A stretch of DNA of 64,000 bases from NCBI GenBank assembly GCA_902769255.1, contig CACXOM010000005.1, positions 62,001 through 126,000 on the forward strand, in the 5' to 3' direction. Shown in pieces: positions 8,164-18,769 of the stretch (positions are counted from its first letter, which is position 1; every line of letters starts with the position of its first letter). The position numbers were made by a program, and so were the translations under genes. The notes beneath the pieces were generated by a model, which saw only the letters and a list, made by a program, of their open reading frames with translations, did not search any database and had not been told where the DNA came from. This DNA comes from Oscillospiraceae bacterium. Its GTDB lineage: Bacteria; Bacillota; Clostridia; Oscillospirales; Acutalibacteraceae.

Positions 8164-9720
8164 ATGAAAAATGTAATCATTATCGGCGCAGGCCCCGCAG
8201 GACTTAGCGCAGGTTATGAGTTATTAGAAAAATCAAAAGATTATAATGTTGTAATTTTGGAGGCTTCGCAAGAAATCGGCGGAATTTCAAAAACCGTTTA
8301 TTACAACGGCAACAGAATGGATATAGGCGGTCACCGCTTTTTCTCAAAAGATGAAAAAGTAATTGAGTTTTGGGAAAAAATTATGCCTCTTCAAGGCAAA
8401 CCCTCTTATGACGACTTAAAACTCGGCAGAGAGAAAAAGTTTTCAAAAGGCGGTCCCGACCCTGAACAAGTTGACCGTGTAATGCTTGTTCGTGACCGAA
8501 TTTCACGAATTTATTATAAAAACACATTTTTTGATTACCCCGTTTCGCTTTCGCTTAATACACTTAAGGGAATGGGCTTTGTTACAACTGTTAAAGCAGG
8601 TTGTTCTTATTTGAAATCTTGTGTTAAAAAATTGCCCGAAACATCGCTTGAAAACTTTTATATCAATCGTTTCGGCAAAGTGCTTTATTCAATGTTTTTT
8701 GAAGGGTATACCGAAAAACTTTGGGGCAGACACCCGAGAGATATTTCGGCAGATTGGGGCTCGCAAAGAGTAAAAGGTCTTTCAATTACAGGCGTAATTA
8801 AAAACGCTTTTTCAAAACTTTTCTCATCTGAAAACAATGAAAATGTTGAAACTTCGCTTATTGAAAGTTTTCATTATCCTAAATTCGGCCCCGGTCAGTT
8901 TTGGGAAACTGTCGCAAATATTTTTACCCAAAAAGGCGGTAAAATTTTAAAGGGCAGTCAAGTCGAAAAATTATTGCTTGACGATAAAGGCAATGTAAAA
9001 TCGGTTGTTTTCTCATCAATGGGTAAAACAATGAAAATTGACGCTGATATTTTTATTTCTTCAATGCCGGTTCAAGATTTAATTGCAGGAATTGAAGATG
9101 AAAACTTACCGAGCGAAGTTAAAAATGCTGCAAAAACCCTGCCTTACAGAGATTTTGTAACAGTAGGTTTGCTTGTTAACAAACTTAAACTTGAAAACAA
9201 AACAGATTATAAAACTTTATCAAATATTATTCCTGATTGTTGGATTTATGTTCAAGATACCAATGTAAAATTGGGAAGAATTCAAATTTTCAACAACTGG
9301 TCGCCTTATATGGCTCAAAACCCTGAAAACAGCGTGTGGATTGGGCTTGAATATTTCTGCAAAGAGGGCGATGATTTTTGGAATATGCAAGACGGCGAGT
9401 GCATTAAATTTGCAATTGATGAACTTGTTAAAATGGGCATTATTGATGAAAACGATGTTATTGACGCTCATAGAGAAAAGGTTAAAAAAGCATACCCTGC
9501 TTATTTTGACGGCTATAAATATATGGAATATATTGTTGATTATTTGAGCGGTTTTGATAATCTTTACTGTATCGGCAGAAACGGCCAGCACCGCTATAAC
9601 AATATGGATCACTCAATGGTTACCGCTTTTGAAACGGTTGATAACATTTTAAGCGGTAAAAAAGATAAGTCGAACATTTGGAATGTTAATACCGAAAAGG
9701 AATATCACGAAGAAAAATAA
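8164..9720 (+). CDS. NAD(P)/FAD-dependent oxidoreductase, amine-oxidase/UDP-galactopyranose-mutase-like
   Basis: The 518-residue protein starts with a Rossmann dinucleotide-binding motif ([16 protein letters not shown], residues 5-20) and an acidic end to the second strand ([16 protein letters not shown]). [11 protein letters not shown] and [15 protein letters not shown] follow; both are typical of the COG1232-like flavoproteins that resemble protoporphyrinogen oxidase and UDP-galactopyranose mutase. A near-C-terminal [15 protein letters not shown] segment closes the FAD site. It is often annotated as acting on sugar nucleotides or as an amine oxidase; the substrate cannot be told here. Confidence 0.8.
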   Translation: MKNVIIIGAGPAGLSAGYELLEKSKDYNVVILEASQEIGGISKTVYYNGNRMDIGGHRFFSKDEKVIEFWEKIMPLQGKPSYDDLKLGREKKFSKGGPDPEQVDRVMLVRDRISRIYYKNTFFDYPVSLSLNTLKGMGFVTTVKAGCSYLKSCVKKLPETSLENFYINRFGKVLYSMFFEGYTEKLWGRHPRDISADWGSQRVKGLSITGVIKNAFSKLFSSENNENVETSLIESFHYPKFGPGQFWETVANIFTQKGGKILKGSQVEKLLLDDKGNVKSVVFSSMGKTMKIDADIFISSMPVQDLIAGIEDENLPSEVKNAAKTLPYRDFVTVGLLVNKLKLENKTDYKTLSNIIPDCWIYVQDTNVKLGRIQIFNNWSPYMAQNPENSVWIGLEYFCKEGDDFWNMQDGECIKFAIDELVKMGIIDENDVIDAHREKVKKAYPAYFDGYKYMEYIVDYLSGFDNLYCIGRNGQHRYNNMDHSMVTAFETVDNILSGKKDKSNIWNVNTEKEYHEEK

Positions 9721-9722
9721 CT

Positions 9723-9754
9723 TTTAAGCAGAAGGAAACTTCTGCTTAAATTTT
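9723..9754 (+). terminator. Hairpin terminator after the oxidoreductase gene
   Basis: A perfect 12-bp stem (9723-9734 with 9739-9750) is capped by a GAAA tetraloop and followed by TTTTG. The T tract is short, so termination may be partial. Confidence 0.65.
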
Positions 9755-9772
9755 GTAAAACGGAGAAAAACT

Positions 9773-10690
9773 ATGTCAAGAAAATTAAAGGGTAATTTGT
9801 TTTTGTTGACTGCCGCATTTTTTTGGGGCAGCACCTTTGTTGCGCAAGAAATTGCCGCAAAAACATACCATATCGGCGCTTACACTTACCAGTCTGTAAG
9901 AATGTTTGTCGGCACAGTCGTTTTGTTACCTTTAATTTTTGTAATGACCTATTTTTCAAAGAAAAACGGCACTTACAAAAAAGCGACTAAAAAAGATAAA
10001 AAATTGCTTTTTTTAGGCGGTTTAATTTGCGGAAGCGTGCTTTGCATTGCCGCTTGTTTCCAACAAGTCGCAATTGCCGACAAAGGCACAAATTCGGGCA
10101 AAATCGCTTTTATTACCGCAACTTACATTCTAATTGTGCCGATAATTTACTTTTTCTTTGGCAATAAAATTAAACTAAAAGTAATAATCGCTGCGCTGTT
10201 GGGCGTTGTCGGGCTATATTTTATCAGCGTCAGCGCCGATGATTTTTCGGTTTCAAAGGGCGACTTTTTGGGAATGGTTTGCGCCTTGTTTTTTTCGGTT
10301 CACATTCTTGTAATCGACTATTTCGGGCCGAAAGTTGACGGTATAAAACTTTCGGTTTTGCAGTTTTTAGTTTGCGGAATTGAAGCGGCAATACCGGCAA
10401 TTTTGTTTGATAAACCTGATATTTCGGTGATTTTATCGTGCTGGGGACCGATTTTATATGCAGGCGTTTTTTCCTGTGGCGTGGCTTATACTTGCCAAAT
10501 TTTAGGCCAGCAAAACGCAAACCCCACAATCGCATCGCTTATTATGAGTTTAGAAGCGGTTTTCGGCATATTAACGGGGGTTGTGGTTTTAGGCACTATT
10601 CCAAGTGTCAGAGAAACAATCGGTTGTATAATAATGTTTATAGCGATAATAATTTCGCAATTTCCAAATAAGCAGAAAAAATTAAATTAG
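9773..10690 (+). CDS. EamA/DMT-family permease
   Basis: The 305-residue protein has about ten hydrophobic helices in two repeats, with the EamA opening LFLLTAAFFWGSTFVAQEIA and, in the second repeat, ILYAGVFSCGVAYTCQILGQ and PTIASLIMSLEAVFG. Drug/metabolite transporters of this family export amino acids or other small metabolites; the substrate is unknown. CGGAG precedes the ATG. It ends at a strong bidirectional terminator. Confidence 0.9.
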   Translation: MSRKLKGNLFLLTAAFFWGSTFVAQEIAAKTYHIGAYTYQSVRMFVGTVVLLPLIFVMTYFSKKNGTYKKATKKDKKLLFLGGLICGSVLCIAACFQQVAIADKGTNSGKIAFITATYILIVPIIYFFFGNKIKLKVIIAALLGVVGLYFISVSADDFSVSKGDFLGMVCALFFSVHILVIDYFGPKVDGIKLSVLQFLVCGIEAAIPAILFDKPDISVILSCWGPILYAGVFSCGVAYTCQILGQQNANPTIASLIMSLEAVFGILTGVVVLGTIPSVRETIGCIIMFIAIIISQFPNKQKKLN

Positions 10691-10699
10691 AACATATAA

Positions 10700-10735
10700 A
10701 AAACTGTCGTACATAATGTACGACAGTTTTTATTT
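10700..10735. terminator. Bidirectional terminator between convergent genes
   Basis: A 15-bp near-perfect stem (10700-10714 with 10716-10730) has A/T runs on both sides. It serves the EamA gene from the left and the YdcF-like gene from the right. Confidence 0.85.
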
Positions 10736-10743
10736 TTACAATA

Positions 10744-11589
10744 TCAAGGTGCATCAATTTCACCTAAATAAAAAGCTTCTTTATAATAAGTTACCTCATC
10801 TTTAATTATTTGGGTTAAAATTGGGTTTTCGCAACAAATTTTCTTTAACTCTTTTCTAAAAGCAATTTCATCAAAAACAGGGGAGTTAAGAATAGAATTT
10901 AGACTTTCATATTTTTCTAAATCCAAAGTAGAAGTGCACCATTTAAAGCGCACTTTATCGCCAAAAACTTTTTGAAAATACTTAATCGCCCTACTGCCGT
11001 GTGTGCAGGAGGTTACAATTATTGCTGATTTTATTTTCAAACCTGTTTCTATTTCCTCATTTTCAAAAACATTTTTGCAAAACAAAGCGTTTTGTGGCGT
11101 GGTTTTTGACAAAGTTTCAGTTAAAATATCTTCAGGTTTTACACCTATGCTTTTTAAAAACTTTTCGGTTAATAAAGATGAGTGTTTTTGATAATTCTCA
11201 TCAAATACATTTGGCACAAAAGTTTCTGCGCCCCAATCAGCTTCTGTAAGGTCCGACCAATTTTGATTTATCGGCTTATTGTCAAAAAATTCTTCTAATG
11301 AATTAGGGTGGAAAAAGCAGTTCACATCTCTTTGTGAGTGAATGCCACCTGAAAAAACTATTTTTTTAACAATTCCCGCTTTATACAATTCAAAGGTTTT
11401 AATCGCTCTTGCTTTGGTGGTTTGCAGTTCAGAGTTTCCGAGAACAATGGCTATATCAGCGATATTTTCACCTTTATTTTCAACCTTAGTTAAATCGGTT
11501 ATAGTATTGCCGATTATAAAATCAACAAGGTCTATTTTATCAATATCATCTAATGATTTTTTAAGTATATCAAACCATATTTTAGCCAT
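10744..11589 (-). CDS. YdcF/DUF218-like protein
   Basis: The 281-residue protein contains IADIAIVLGNSE, KIVFSGG, a GVKPEDILTETLSKTTPQNA segment and IIVTSCTHGSRAIKYFQKVF. This order (LG...FSGG...E...ST..NA...T...H..RA) is the signature of the DUF218/YdcF fold, which in E. coli binds S-adenosylmethionine and in SanA/ElyC-like members is linked to the envelope. It has no signal peptide, so it is probably cytoplasmic. The role is unknown. It lies 17 bases after the gene upstream. Confidence 0.75.
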   Translation of the reverse strand: MAKIWFDILKKSLDDIDKIDLVDFIIGNTITDLTKVENKGENIADIAIVLGNSELQTTKARAIKTFELYKAGIVKKIVFSGGIHSQRDVNCFFHPNSLEEFFDNKPINQNWSDLTEADWGAETFVPNVFDENYQKHSSLLTEKFLKSIGVKPEDILTETLSKTTPQNALFCKNVFENEEIETGLKIKSAIIVTSCTHGSRAIKYFQKVFGDKVRFKWCTSTLDLEKYESLNSILNSPVFDEIAFRKELKKICCENPILTQIIKDEVTYYKEAFYLGEIDAP

Positions 11590-11606
11590 TTTATTTTACC
11601 TATCAG

Positions 11607-12269
11607 TTATTTTACAATTGAATGACCGCAGTTTTTGCAAGTATTTTCTTTCTGACTGTTAAGCGTACCGCAAACTATGCAAATATTCTTATCATTAGGT
11701 TTTAAATTCAGTTTTTTGTTAAAAGCAAATCCGCTGTAATGCTCAACCTCATCGCCTATTTTGTAATAATCAATTAACGATGAAACAACATATTTTTTTA
11801 CACCAAATGATGCCATAGGGATTCCTTCATCTTGATGAGTTTTTTCGATTTTTGGCTTTGCATCATATTCAACTTTTATGCCGTCCTCGGTTTCAATTGA
11901 AATGGTTTGCCAACAATCCATATGTTCGTTATCACGATGGTCTTGAATATCGCCAATTCCCGTAACATAACTTACAGGTATTTGAGAACTTTTATTAAGA
12001 GATTCGTTGTAATTTACAGATATGACCTTGCCACTAAAAGTTTTGTCAAAAAGAAAATTAACAGGTTTAAAAACAAATAGCGGAATTATTGCCACAACTG
12101 CTAAAATCAAATAAAAAACCGTATTATACATAAACATATTGCATATAAACAGAGCAACAATCAAAGCCACAAATAATAATTCATATATTGCTGTAAAAAC
12201 AATCGGAATAATTATTCCTTTTCGACGATATTTTACTAAATCAGGGTATTTGCTAATATCATTTTTCAT
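11607..12269 (-). CDS. Membrane protein with C-terminal zinc ribbon, 220 aa
   Basis: Two hydrophobic helices at about residues 15-75 are followed by a soluble region of about 120 residues and a C-terminal zinc ribbon (CIVCG... CKNCG). The middle part (VTGIGDIQDHRDNEHMDCW) is not a domain I recognise. It lies directly downstream of polC and may be cotranscribed with it. Zinc-ribbon membrane proteins are unusually common in this window. Function is unknown. Confidence 0.65.
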   Translation of the reverse strand: MKNDISKYPDLVKYRRKGIIIPIVFTAIYELLFVALIVALFICNMFMYNTVFYLILAVVAIIPLFVFKPVNFLFDKTFSGKVISVNYNESLNKSSQIPVSYVTGIGDIQDHRDNEHMDCWQTISIETEDGIKVEYDAKPKIEKTHQDEGIPMASFGVKKYVVSSLIDYYKIGDEVEHYSGFAFNKKLNLKPNDKNICIVCGTLNSQKENTCKNCGHSIVK

Positions 12270-12287
12270 TGAAAATCTCCTAAATTT

Positions 12288-15200
12288 TTAAAAGAAACTC
12301 ATTTGGTTTGATTTTGGTAAAAAGTCGAGCGTGCCCATATCAACAAGTGCCTGCAAAACAGTTTTTGTGATACCAGCCTCTTCCTGAATTTCCTCTTGCG
12401 AGAGAAATCCGCCTTTTGCCGCTGCTTCTTCCAATGCTATGGCGGCGTTTTCGCCAACTCCGTTGATTGAGGCGAAAGGAAGCCTTATTTTACCGTCTTC
12501 AATAACATAAGTTTTGGCTTTCGATTTGTAAAAATCAACCGGCAAAAACTCAATACCGCGGCAGAAAATTTCAACCAAAACCTGCAAAGTTGAAATCATA
12601 CCCGTTTCTTTCGGGGTAGCCTCTTTGCCTTTGCCCTCTATTTCGGCAATTTTTGCTTTAACGCCGTCAATTCCCTTTAAAATTATTTCGGCGTCCATAT
12701 CTTCACCGCGAACGGTGAAATAAGAAGCGTAATATTCAACCGGTTTATAAACTTTATACCAAGCGAGCCTTAGCGCCGAAATCATATAAGCGGCAGCGTG
12801 CGCTTTCGGGAACATATATTTAATCTTTTCGCAAGATGAAATATACCATTCGGGAACATTGCAAGCGCGCATATCATCTTTCATTGCTTCCCAGTCTTCA
12901 GGCGAAATTTTGCCTTTTGAAATAAGACCTTTTCTTACCGTTTCGGTAATTTTAAACGCTCTGCCCTCGTCCATTCCTTTATGAATTAAATAAACCATAA
13001 TGTTATCACGAGTACCAATAACTTCTGAAATGGTGCAAGTGCCGTTTTTAATAAGTTCTTGCGCATTTCCAAGCCATACATCAGTACCATGAGAAAGACC
13101 CGAAATTTGCAAAAGGTCAGAGAAAGTTTTTGGTTGTGTTTCAACCAACATTCCTCTAACAAAAGGCGTGCCGAGTTCGGGTAGGGTAAAAGTACCCGTC
13201 AGCGAGCCAATTTGTTCGGGCGTTACGCCGAGCGCTTTTGTAGAAGTGAATAAACTCATAACCTTTTCATCACTCATAGGCACATTCATAACAGGTATGC
13301 CTGTGTTCACTTCAAGATAGTGATAAATGGTTGGCACATCATGACCGAGCATATCGAGTTTTAAAATAGTATCGTGAATAGAATGAAAATCAAAATGAGT
13401 TGTAACAATGCCCGAATTCATATCGTCAGCAGGGTGCTGAACAGGGCAAAAATCGTAAATATCTTTATCGGCAGGAACAACAACCATACCGGCAGGGTGC
13501 TGACCGGTTGTACGCTTGATTCCCGTACAGCCGATAGTAAGCCTGTCAATCTCTGCTTTTGAGAGATTAAGTGCTCGCTCATCGGCATATTTTTTAACAA
13601 AACCAAAAGCGGTTTTGTCGGCAACTGTGCCGATTGTGCCTGCTTTAAACACATTTTTTTCGCCGAAAAGGCGTTCAACAAATTTGTGCGACTGCGCCTG
13701 ATATTCGCCAGAAAAGTTAAGGTCAATATCAGGTACTTTATCGCCTTTAAAACCTAAAAATGTTTCAAATGGAATATCGTGGCCGTCACGGTTTAACTCT
13801 TCACCGCAATTAGGGCATTTCTTTTCGGGCAGGTCAAATCCCGAGCCGTAAGAGCCGTCTGTAATAAATTCGGAATATTTGCATTTTGGGCAAACATAGT
13901 GCGGTGCAAGCGGATTAACTTCAGAAATACCTGCGGCGGTAGCGACAAACGATGAGCCTACCGAGCCACGAGAGCCTACCAAATAGCCGTGGTCGTTTGA
14001 ATCGTAAACCGATTTTTGCGCCGCAACATACATAATTGAAAATCCGTTTTTAATAATCGAATTAAGTTCTTTATCAAGCCTTTTTTTAACAATTTCGGGC
14101 AAAGGGTCGCCATACATTTCTTTTGCTCGTTTGTTGCAAATATCAATAAGAATTTCGTCAGAGCCCTCAATTGTAGGCGGAAAATTGCCTTCGGGAACAG
14201 GGCGAATAACCTCAATCATATCAGCGATTTTGTTAGGATTTTCAATAACAATTTTTTTAGCGACTGAGTCACCTAAAAATGCGAAATCTTCAAGCATTTC
14301 ATCGGTGGTTTTAAAATAAAGTGTCGCTTGGTCGTCAGCATCTGAAAAACCTTTACCAGCCATTAGAATTGCCCTGAATTTTGAATCTTCGGGGTTTAAA
14401 AAGTGAACATCGCCTGTAGCAACAACCGGCTTTTTAAGCTTTTCACCGATTCTAATAATAGTTTTGTTGTTTTCGTTTAAATCAACTTCGCTGTTTACGG
14501 TGCCGTTTTTAACCATAAAATCGTTGTTGCCGTTCGGTTGAACTTCAAGGTAATCGTAATAAGAGGCAATTTCAAGCAAATCGCCCCATTGCTTTTTCTG
14601 TAAAACAGCTCTGTAAAGTTCGCCTGCTTCGCAAGCAGAACCTATTATAAGCCCCTCTCTGTGTTCGTTTAAATATGATTTTAAAACGCAGGGGAAAGAA
14701 CCGCCTCGACCTTTATAAAAAGTGTTTAAGTGCGAGTGCGATATTATTTTGTAAAGATTTTTAAGCCCCGTAGTGTTTTTTGCAAGAATTATCATATGAT
14801 AACGCTTTAAATTTTTCCAGTTTCCGCCTGCAAGAGCAGCGTTAATTCCGTTTGTATCAACACATTCTTTATCTTCAAGTCTAAAAGCAAATTCAGCAAA
14901 AATAAGCCCTAAAACTCTTGCATCGTCACACGCTCTGTGGTGGTTAAAATCGGGGAGTTTTAACGCTTTTGCAACAGTATCAAGTTTGTGATTTTTAATG
15001 TTAGGCAAAAGCGAGCGTGCCATAGGAACGGTATCAATATATGTAGGAATATATTTAATATTGCTTCTTTGTGTTGCCGCATTTATAAACGACATATCAA
15101 AGTCAGCGTTGTGAGCGACTAAAATATTCTCACCGCAGAAGTTCATAAACATTTCAAGCGCCGTTTTTTCATCGGGCGCATCTTTTACCATTTCATCGTT

Positions 15201-16616
15201 AATGCCCGTAAGTTCGGTAATTTTTTGCGGAATAGGCATTTTCGGGTTTACAAAAGTATCAAATTCTTCAACAATTTCACCGTTTTTAAGTCTTACCGCA
15301 CCAATTTCAGTAAGGCGGTCGGTAGAGGGGCTAAGTCCTGTGGTCTCAACATCAAAAACAATAAATTCGCCTTTTAAATTTTCGTTTTTATCGCCTTTAA
15401 CCGCACTAATAAAATCGTTTACAAAATAAGCCTCAACACCGTAAATAATCTTAAAATCAGGGTCGTTTTTGCGTATTTTTTCAACCGCATTCATAGCGGC
15501 AGGGAACGACTGCACAACGCCGTGGTCGGTAATAGCAATAGCTTTGTGCCCCCATTTATAAGCGGTGTTAATTAAGTCTTCCGCTGGGGTCATACCGTCC
15601 ATAGTCGACATATTTGTATGAAGATGAAGTTCAACTCTTTTTTCCTTTGCCTCATCTTTTCGGTGATAGCGGTCTACTATACAAACGCAGTTTGGGTATA
15701 AAACCTTTTCTCTTTCAAAATCATCATATTCAATTTTTCCCGAAACATAAGCGGTTTTGCCACTTACTTGTGCTAAATTGTCTTTTTCTTCTTGTGTAAG
15801 AGCATAAGGCATTTTTACAATGTAAGAGCCTGTGTAATCGGTAATGCAAAAAGAAACTCTAAATTTGTTGCCTCTTTTTGTATCTCGCTCTTCAAATTTA
15901 AAAACATCACCGCAAACAGTAGCGCTTTCTACCTCCCAATTCAAATTGCGAATAGGGGTAGGGGCGGCGCCGTTCATAAATTTACCGTAGATTAGTTTTT
16001 TGGTTTCGGGGTAAAATTTTATTGATGTAACATCTTCAAAAATGCTTTGTTTTCTTTCGGCTTCTATTTCTCTTTGTTTTTGCTTTTGTTCTTTCATAAA
16101 GTCAGCGGCTTGTTTTGCTGTTTGCTCGTTGTCCTCATAATCAATTTCAAGCATGCCTGAAAACTCAACATCAACAAAAACATTAAAATGGTCGCTAATG
16201 TAATCTTTAATTTTCTTTTTTGTACCTAAATTTTGTAAAATTTCAAAACCGCCGTGTTTTAATTCAACTTTTAAAGTCTTGCCGTCAAAATCAAATTCGG
16301 CATCGTTAAAAAAGCCGTTAAGCGAGGAATATTTTTTCTTTATATCACAAAAAATATCGGGGAAAAATTCAGGTTTTAACTCTAAATTTTTATAGCAAAA
16401 ATCAAGGTGTATAGCATTTAGCCCCATACCTTTTTTAATTTGTTCCGATATTGCGTTTTTCTCGTTTACCGTAATGTATCTTTCACACTCGCCTTGACAT
16501 TTTAAATATCTGCTTTCGCGGTTAATTCCGCAATAAGTAAGAATAATATCGCCGTAGTTTTCTTTTGTTTTGCTGTCAAGAACATTTGCAAAAACTTCGG
16601 TCAGTTGTTTGTTCAT
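12288..16616 (-). CDS. polC: DNA polymerase III subunit alpha, PolC type
   Basis: The 1442-residue replicative polymerase has the PolC order: an N-terminal OB-fold region, a split PHP domain beginning near residue 327 (VELHLHTNMSTMDGM), an embedded DEDD 3'-5' exonuclease near 420 (FIVFDVETTGLSPSTDRLTE), the second PHP half, then palm, fingers and HhH domains. The palm acidic motif PDIDLNFSGEYQ is near 964, preceded by a CxxC...CxxC zinc site. This polymerase type is essentially limited to Firmicutes and relatives. It ends the long pyrH operon, a usual position in Clostridia. Confidence 0.97.
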   Translation of the reverse strand: MNKQLTEVFANVLDSKTKENYGDIILTYCGINRESRYLKCQGECERYITVNEKNAISEQIKKGMGLNAIHLDFCYKNLELKPEFFPDIFCDIKKKYSSLNGFFNDAEFDFDGKTLKVELKHGGFEILQNLGTKKKIKDYISDHFNVFVDVEFSGMLEIDYEDNEQTAKQAADFMKEQKQKQREIEAERKQSIFEDVTSIKFYPETKKLIYGKFMNGAAPTPIRNLNWEVESATVCGDVFKFEERDTKRGNKFRVSFCITDYTGSYIVKMPYALTQEEKDNLAQVSGKTAYVSGKIEYDDFEREKVLYPNCVCIVDRYHRKDEAKEKRVELHLHTNMSTMDGMTPAEDLINTAYKWGHKAIAITDHGVVQSFPAAMNAVEKIRKNDPDFKIIYGVEAYFVNDFISAVKGDKNENLKGEFIVFDVETTGLSPSTDRLTEIGAVRLKNGEIVEEFDTFVNPKMPIPQKITELTGINDEMVKDAPDEKTALEMFMNFCGENILVAHNADFDMSFINAATQRSNIKYIPTYIDTVPMARSLLPNIKNHKLDTVAKALKLPDFNHHRACDDARVLGLIFAEFAFRLEDKECVDTNGINAALAGGNWKNLKRYHMIILAKNTTGLKNLYKIISHSHLNTFYKGRGGSFPCVLKSYLNEHREGLIIGSACEAGELYRAVLQKKQWGDLLEIASYYDYLEVQPNGNNDFMVKNGTVNSEVDLNENNKTIIRIGEKLKKPVVATGDVHFLNPEDSKFRAILMAGKGFSDADDQATLYFKTTDEMLEDFAFLGDSVAKKIVIENPNKIADMIEVIRPVPEGNFPPTIEGSDEILIDICNKRAKEMYGDPLPEIVKKRLDKELNSIIKNGFSIMYVAAQKSVYDSNDHGYLVGSRGSVGSSFVATAAGISEVNPLAPHYVCPKCKYSEFITDGSYGSGFDLPEKKCPNCGEELNRDGHDIPFETFLGFKGDKVPDIDLNFSGEYQAQSHKFVERLFGEKNVFKAGTIGTVADKTAFGFVKKYADERALNLSKAEIDRLTIGCTGIKRTTGQHPAGMVVVPADKDIYDFCPVQHPADDMNSGIVTTHFDFHSIHDTILKLDMLGHDVPTIYHYLEVNTGIPVMNVPMSDEKVMSLFTSTKALGVTPEQIGSLTGTFTLPELGTPFVRGMLVETQPKTFSDLLQISGLSHGTDVWLGNAQELIKNGTCTISEVIGTRDNIMVYLIHKGMDEGRAFKITETVRKGLISKGKISPEDWEAMKDDMRACNVPEWYISSCEKIKYMFPKAHAAAYMISALRLAWYKVYKPVEYYASYFTVRGEDMDAEIILKGIDGVKAKIAEIEGKGKEATPKETGMISTLQVLVEIFCRGIEFLPVDFYKSKAKTYVIEDGKIRLPFASINGVGENAAIALEEAAAKGGFLSQEEIQEEAGITKTVLQALVDMGTLDFLPKSNQMSFF

Positions 16617-16622
16617 AAGGTT

Positions 16623-17669
16623 TTACATTCCTTCAATTTCTTTAATTAATTCATTAAATAAATCTTTTTCAGGCACTTTTTTTAGTATTTCGCCTTTTTT
16701 AAAAATAACACCGCAGTTATCACCGCCGGCAATGCCAATATCAGCCTCTTTCGCTTCGCCCGGACCGTTTACAACACAGCCCATAACCGCAACGGTTATA
16801 TCTTTATTAACATTTTCAAGCGCTTTTTCGGTTTTGTTTGCAAGCGAGATTAAATCAATCTTTGTTCGCCCGCAAGTCGGACACGAAACAATATTAACGC
16901 CGCCTTTTTTAAGCCCTACCGCTTTTAAAATATCATTTGCGGCTTTAATTTCTTCTATCGGGTTGTCGGTAAGCGAAACCCTTATCGTATCGCCTATGCC
17001 GCAAAGAAGCAAACCACCGATACCTGCGGCAGATTTTATTACGCCTTTATATTTTGTGCCGGCTTCGGTAACACCTAAATGCAACGGATATTTTACTTTT
17101 TGCGCCGCCGCTTTATAAGCGTCATACATAAGTTTAACATTTGAGGCTTTCATTGAAATAACAATGTTGTCAAAATCAAACTTTTCAAGCAAAGCGGTGT
17201 GATAAAGCGCACTTTCAACCAAAGCGTCAGCAGTAACAAAGCCGTATTTTTGCAAAATGCTTTTTTCAACTGAGCCTGAATTTACACCTACTCGAATAGG
17301 AATGTTTTTTTGGTTGCATTTGTTAGCAACCTGTTTTACTCTGTCTTCATCGCCAATGTTGCCGGGGTTAATTCTTATTTTATCAACGCCTGCTTCGGCA
17401 CATTCAAGCGCAATGCGATAATCAAAATGAATATCGGCTACAACAGGAATATGTAAATTCTCTTTTAAAGCGTAAATCAGTTCAACCGCTTTTAAATCGG
17501 GAACAGCAGTACGAATAATATCGCAACCTGCTTTTTCAAGTTCAATCGCTTGGCTTACATTGCCTTTTACATCGTTTGCCGGCACATTAAGCATTGATTG
17601 AACAGCGATAGGATTAGAATTTCCTATCGCAACATTTCCAATATTGACCTGTTTTGTGTAATCAGCCAT
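16623..17669 (-). CDS. ispG: 4-hydroxy-3-methylbut-2-enyl diphosphate synthase
   Basis: The 348-residue enzyme converts MEcPP to HMBPP in the MEP isoprenoid pathway. The TIM-barrel part has PIAVQSMLNVPANDV, VADIHFDYRIAL and DKIRINPGNIGDE. The C-terminal part carries the 4Fe-4S ligands: VSCPTCGRT near residue 260 and MGCVVNGPGEAKEADIGIAGG near 300. dxr, from the same pathway, is two genes upstream, with rseP between. Confidence 0.96.
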   Translation of the reverse strand: MADYTKQVNIGNVAIGNSNPIAVQSMLNVPANDVKGNVSQAIELEKAGCDIIRTAVPDLKAVELIYALKENLHIPVVADIHFDYRIALECAEAGVDKIRINPGNIGDEDRVKQVANKCNQKNIPIRVGVNSGSVEKSILQKYGFVTADALVESALYHTALLEKFDFDNIVISMKASNVKLMYDAYKAAAQKVKYPLHLGVTEAGTKYKGVIKSAAGIGGLLLCGIGDTIRVSLTDNPIEEIKAANDILKAVGLKKGGVNIVSCPTCGRTKIDLISLANKTEKALENVNKDITVAVMGCVVNGPGEAKEADIGIAGGDNCGVIFKKGEILKKVPEKDLFNELIKEIEGM

Positions 17670-17683
17670 ATTAAATCACCTTT

Positions 17684-18760
17684 TTAAAAAATCCAAGCCC
17701 ATAAATCTTTAAATACAAGTAAAACCATAAAAGCAAGCAAAATCGCCATACCTATAGCGTGAACAGCCGCTTCGTTTTTTACAGGTTTTTTTCTAATCCA
17801 TTCAACTAAAATAAATAAAATTCTTGAGCCGTCAAGCGCAGGAATAGGCAGTAAATTAAACACGCCCAAATTTATTGTAATAAGTCCCAAAATACGAAGA
17901 AGCGGTAAAAAACCGTCAACTAAACCGTTTTTAGCGGTTGAAGTTACCGCTTGCGAAACTACTTGCGTAACTCCCACAGGGCCCGAAACATCGTTTAACC
18001 CGAATTTTCCTGTAATCAAATCGCCCAGCGACATAAAAACAATTCGGGAATAAGAAAGCGTTCTGTAAAAGCCCTCTTTCACACAGTTTGCAAAGTTAGC
18101 CTTTGCGCCTAAAAACTTAAAATCAATTGTAAGAAAAGTTTTGCCCTTTTCTTGCATTTGTGGGAATTCAACGCCTTTTAACTCTTTTTTCTCACCGTTT
18201 CTTATAACAGTTATATCAACTTTATTGCTTTGCGAAGTGCCGAGCATATAAGAAATTTCTTCAACCGAAAAAATTCTTCTGCCGTTCATTTTGTAAATTT
18301 CATCTTTTTCTTTTAAACCGCCGTTTTTGTTTGTGGTTGCGTTTTCATCAAACCCTGCAACACAGGTTGTGGCAATTAAATTATCTTTTTGAACAGCGCC
18401 CGAAATCGACACCAAACTAACCAATAAAATAAATCCTAAAATTATGTTAAAAACAGCGCCTGCGGCAACAACAATAATTTTTTTAATAGGTTTTGCTTTG
18501 TAAAAGGCTCTTTCATCATCGCTTTCGCCGTTTTCGCCCTCCATAGCGCAGTAACCGCCGAACGGCAAAATTCTAACAGCATAAAGCGTTTCGCCTTTTT
18601 TCTTTTTAAAAATTGCAGGACCGAATCCGATAGCGAATTCGTTTACCTTTATTTTAAAAATTTTTGCAAAAAGAAAATGACCGAATTCGTGAATAAAAAT
18701 TATCAGTCCGAAAATAATTATCGCAACTAAAATCGGCCAAACCGTGTTCCAAATGTTCAT
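17684..18760 (-). CDS. rseP: RIP metalloprotease RseP (site-2 protease, M50)
   Basis: The 358-residue intramembrane zinc protease has HEFGH in the first helix (residues 25-29), FGGYCAMEGE soon after, a PDZ domain at about 125-200, and the second active-site helix NLGVFNLLPIPALDGSRI near 295. It cleaves membrane-anchored regulators and remnant signal peptides. It lies between dxr and ispG in the standard clostridial order. AAGAGG precedes the ATG. Confidence 0.95.
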   Translation of the reverse strand: MNIWNTVWPILVAIIIFGLIIFIHEFGHFLFAKIFKIKVNEFAIGFGPAIFKKKKGETLYAVRILPFGGYCAMEGENGESDDERAFYKAKPIKKIIVVAAGAVFNIILGFILLVSLVSISGAVQKDNLIATTCVAGFDENATTNKNGGLKEKDEIYKMNGRRIFSVEEISYMLGTSQSNKVDITVIRNGEKKELKGVEFPQMQEKGKTFLTIDFKFLGAKANFANCVKEGFYRTLSYSRIVFMSLGDLITGKFGLNDVSGPVGVTQVVSQAVTSTAKNGLVDGFLPLLRILGLITINLGVFNLLPIPALDGSRILFILVEWIRKKPVKNEAAVHAIGMAILLAFMVLLVFKDLWAWIF

Positions 18761-18769
18761 AAAAACCTC

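Noticed and set aside
16570-17118. 182-residue open frame opposite ispG
   Set aside because: It is antisense to clear ispG and polC coding sequence, with Ser/Pro-rich shadow composition.
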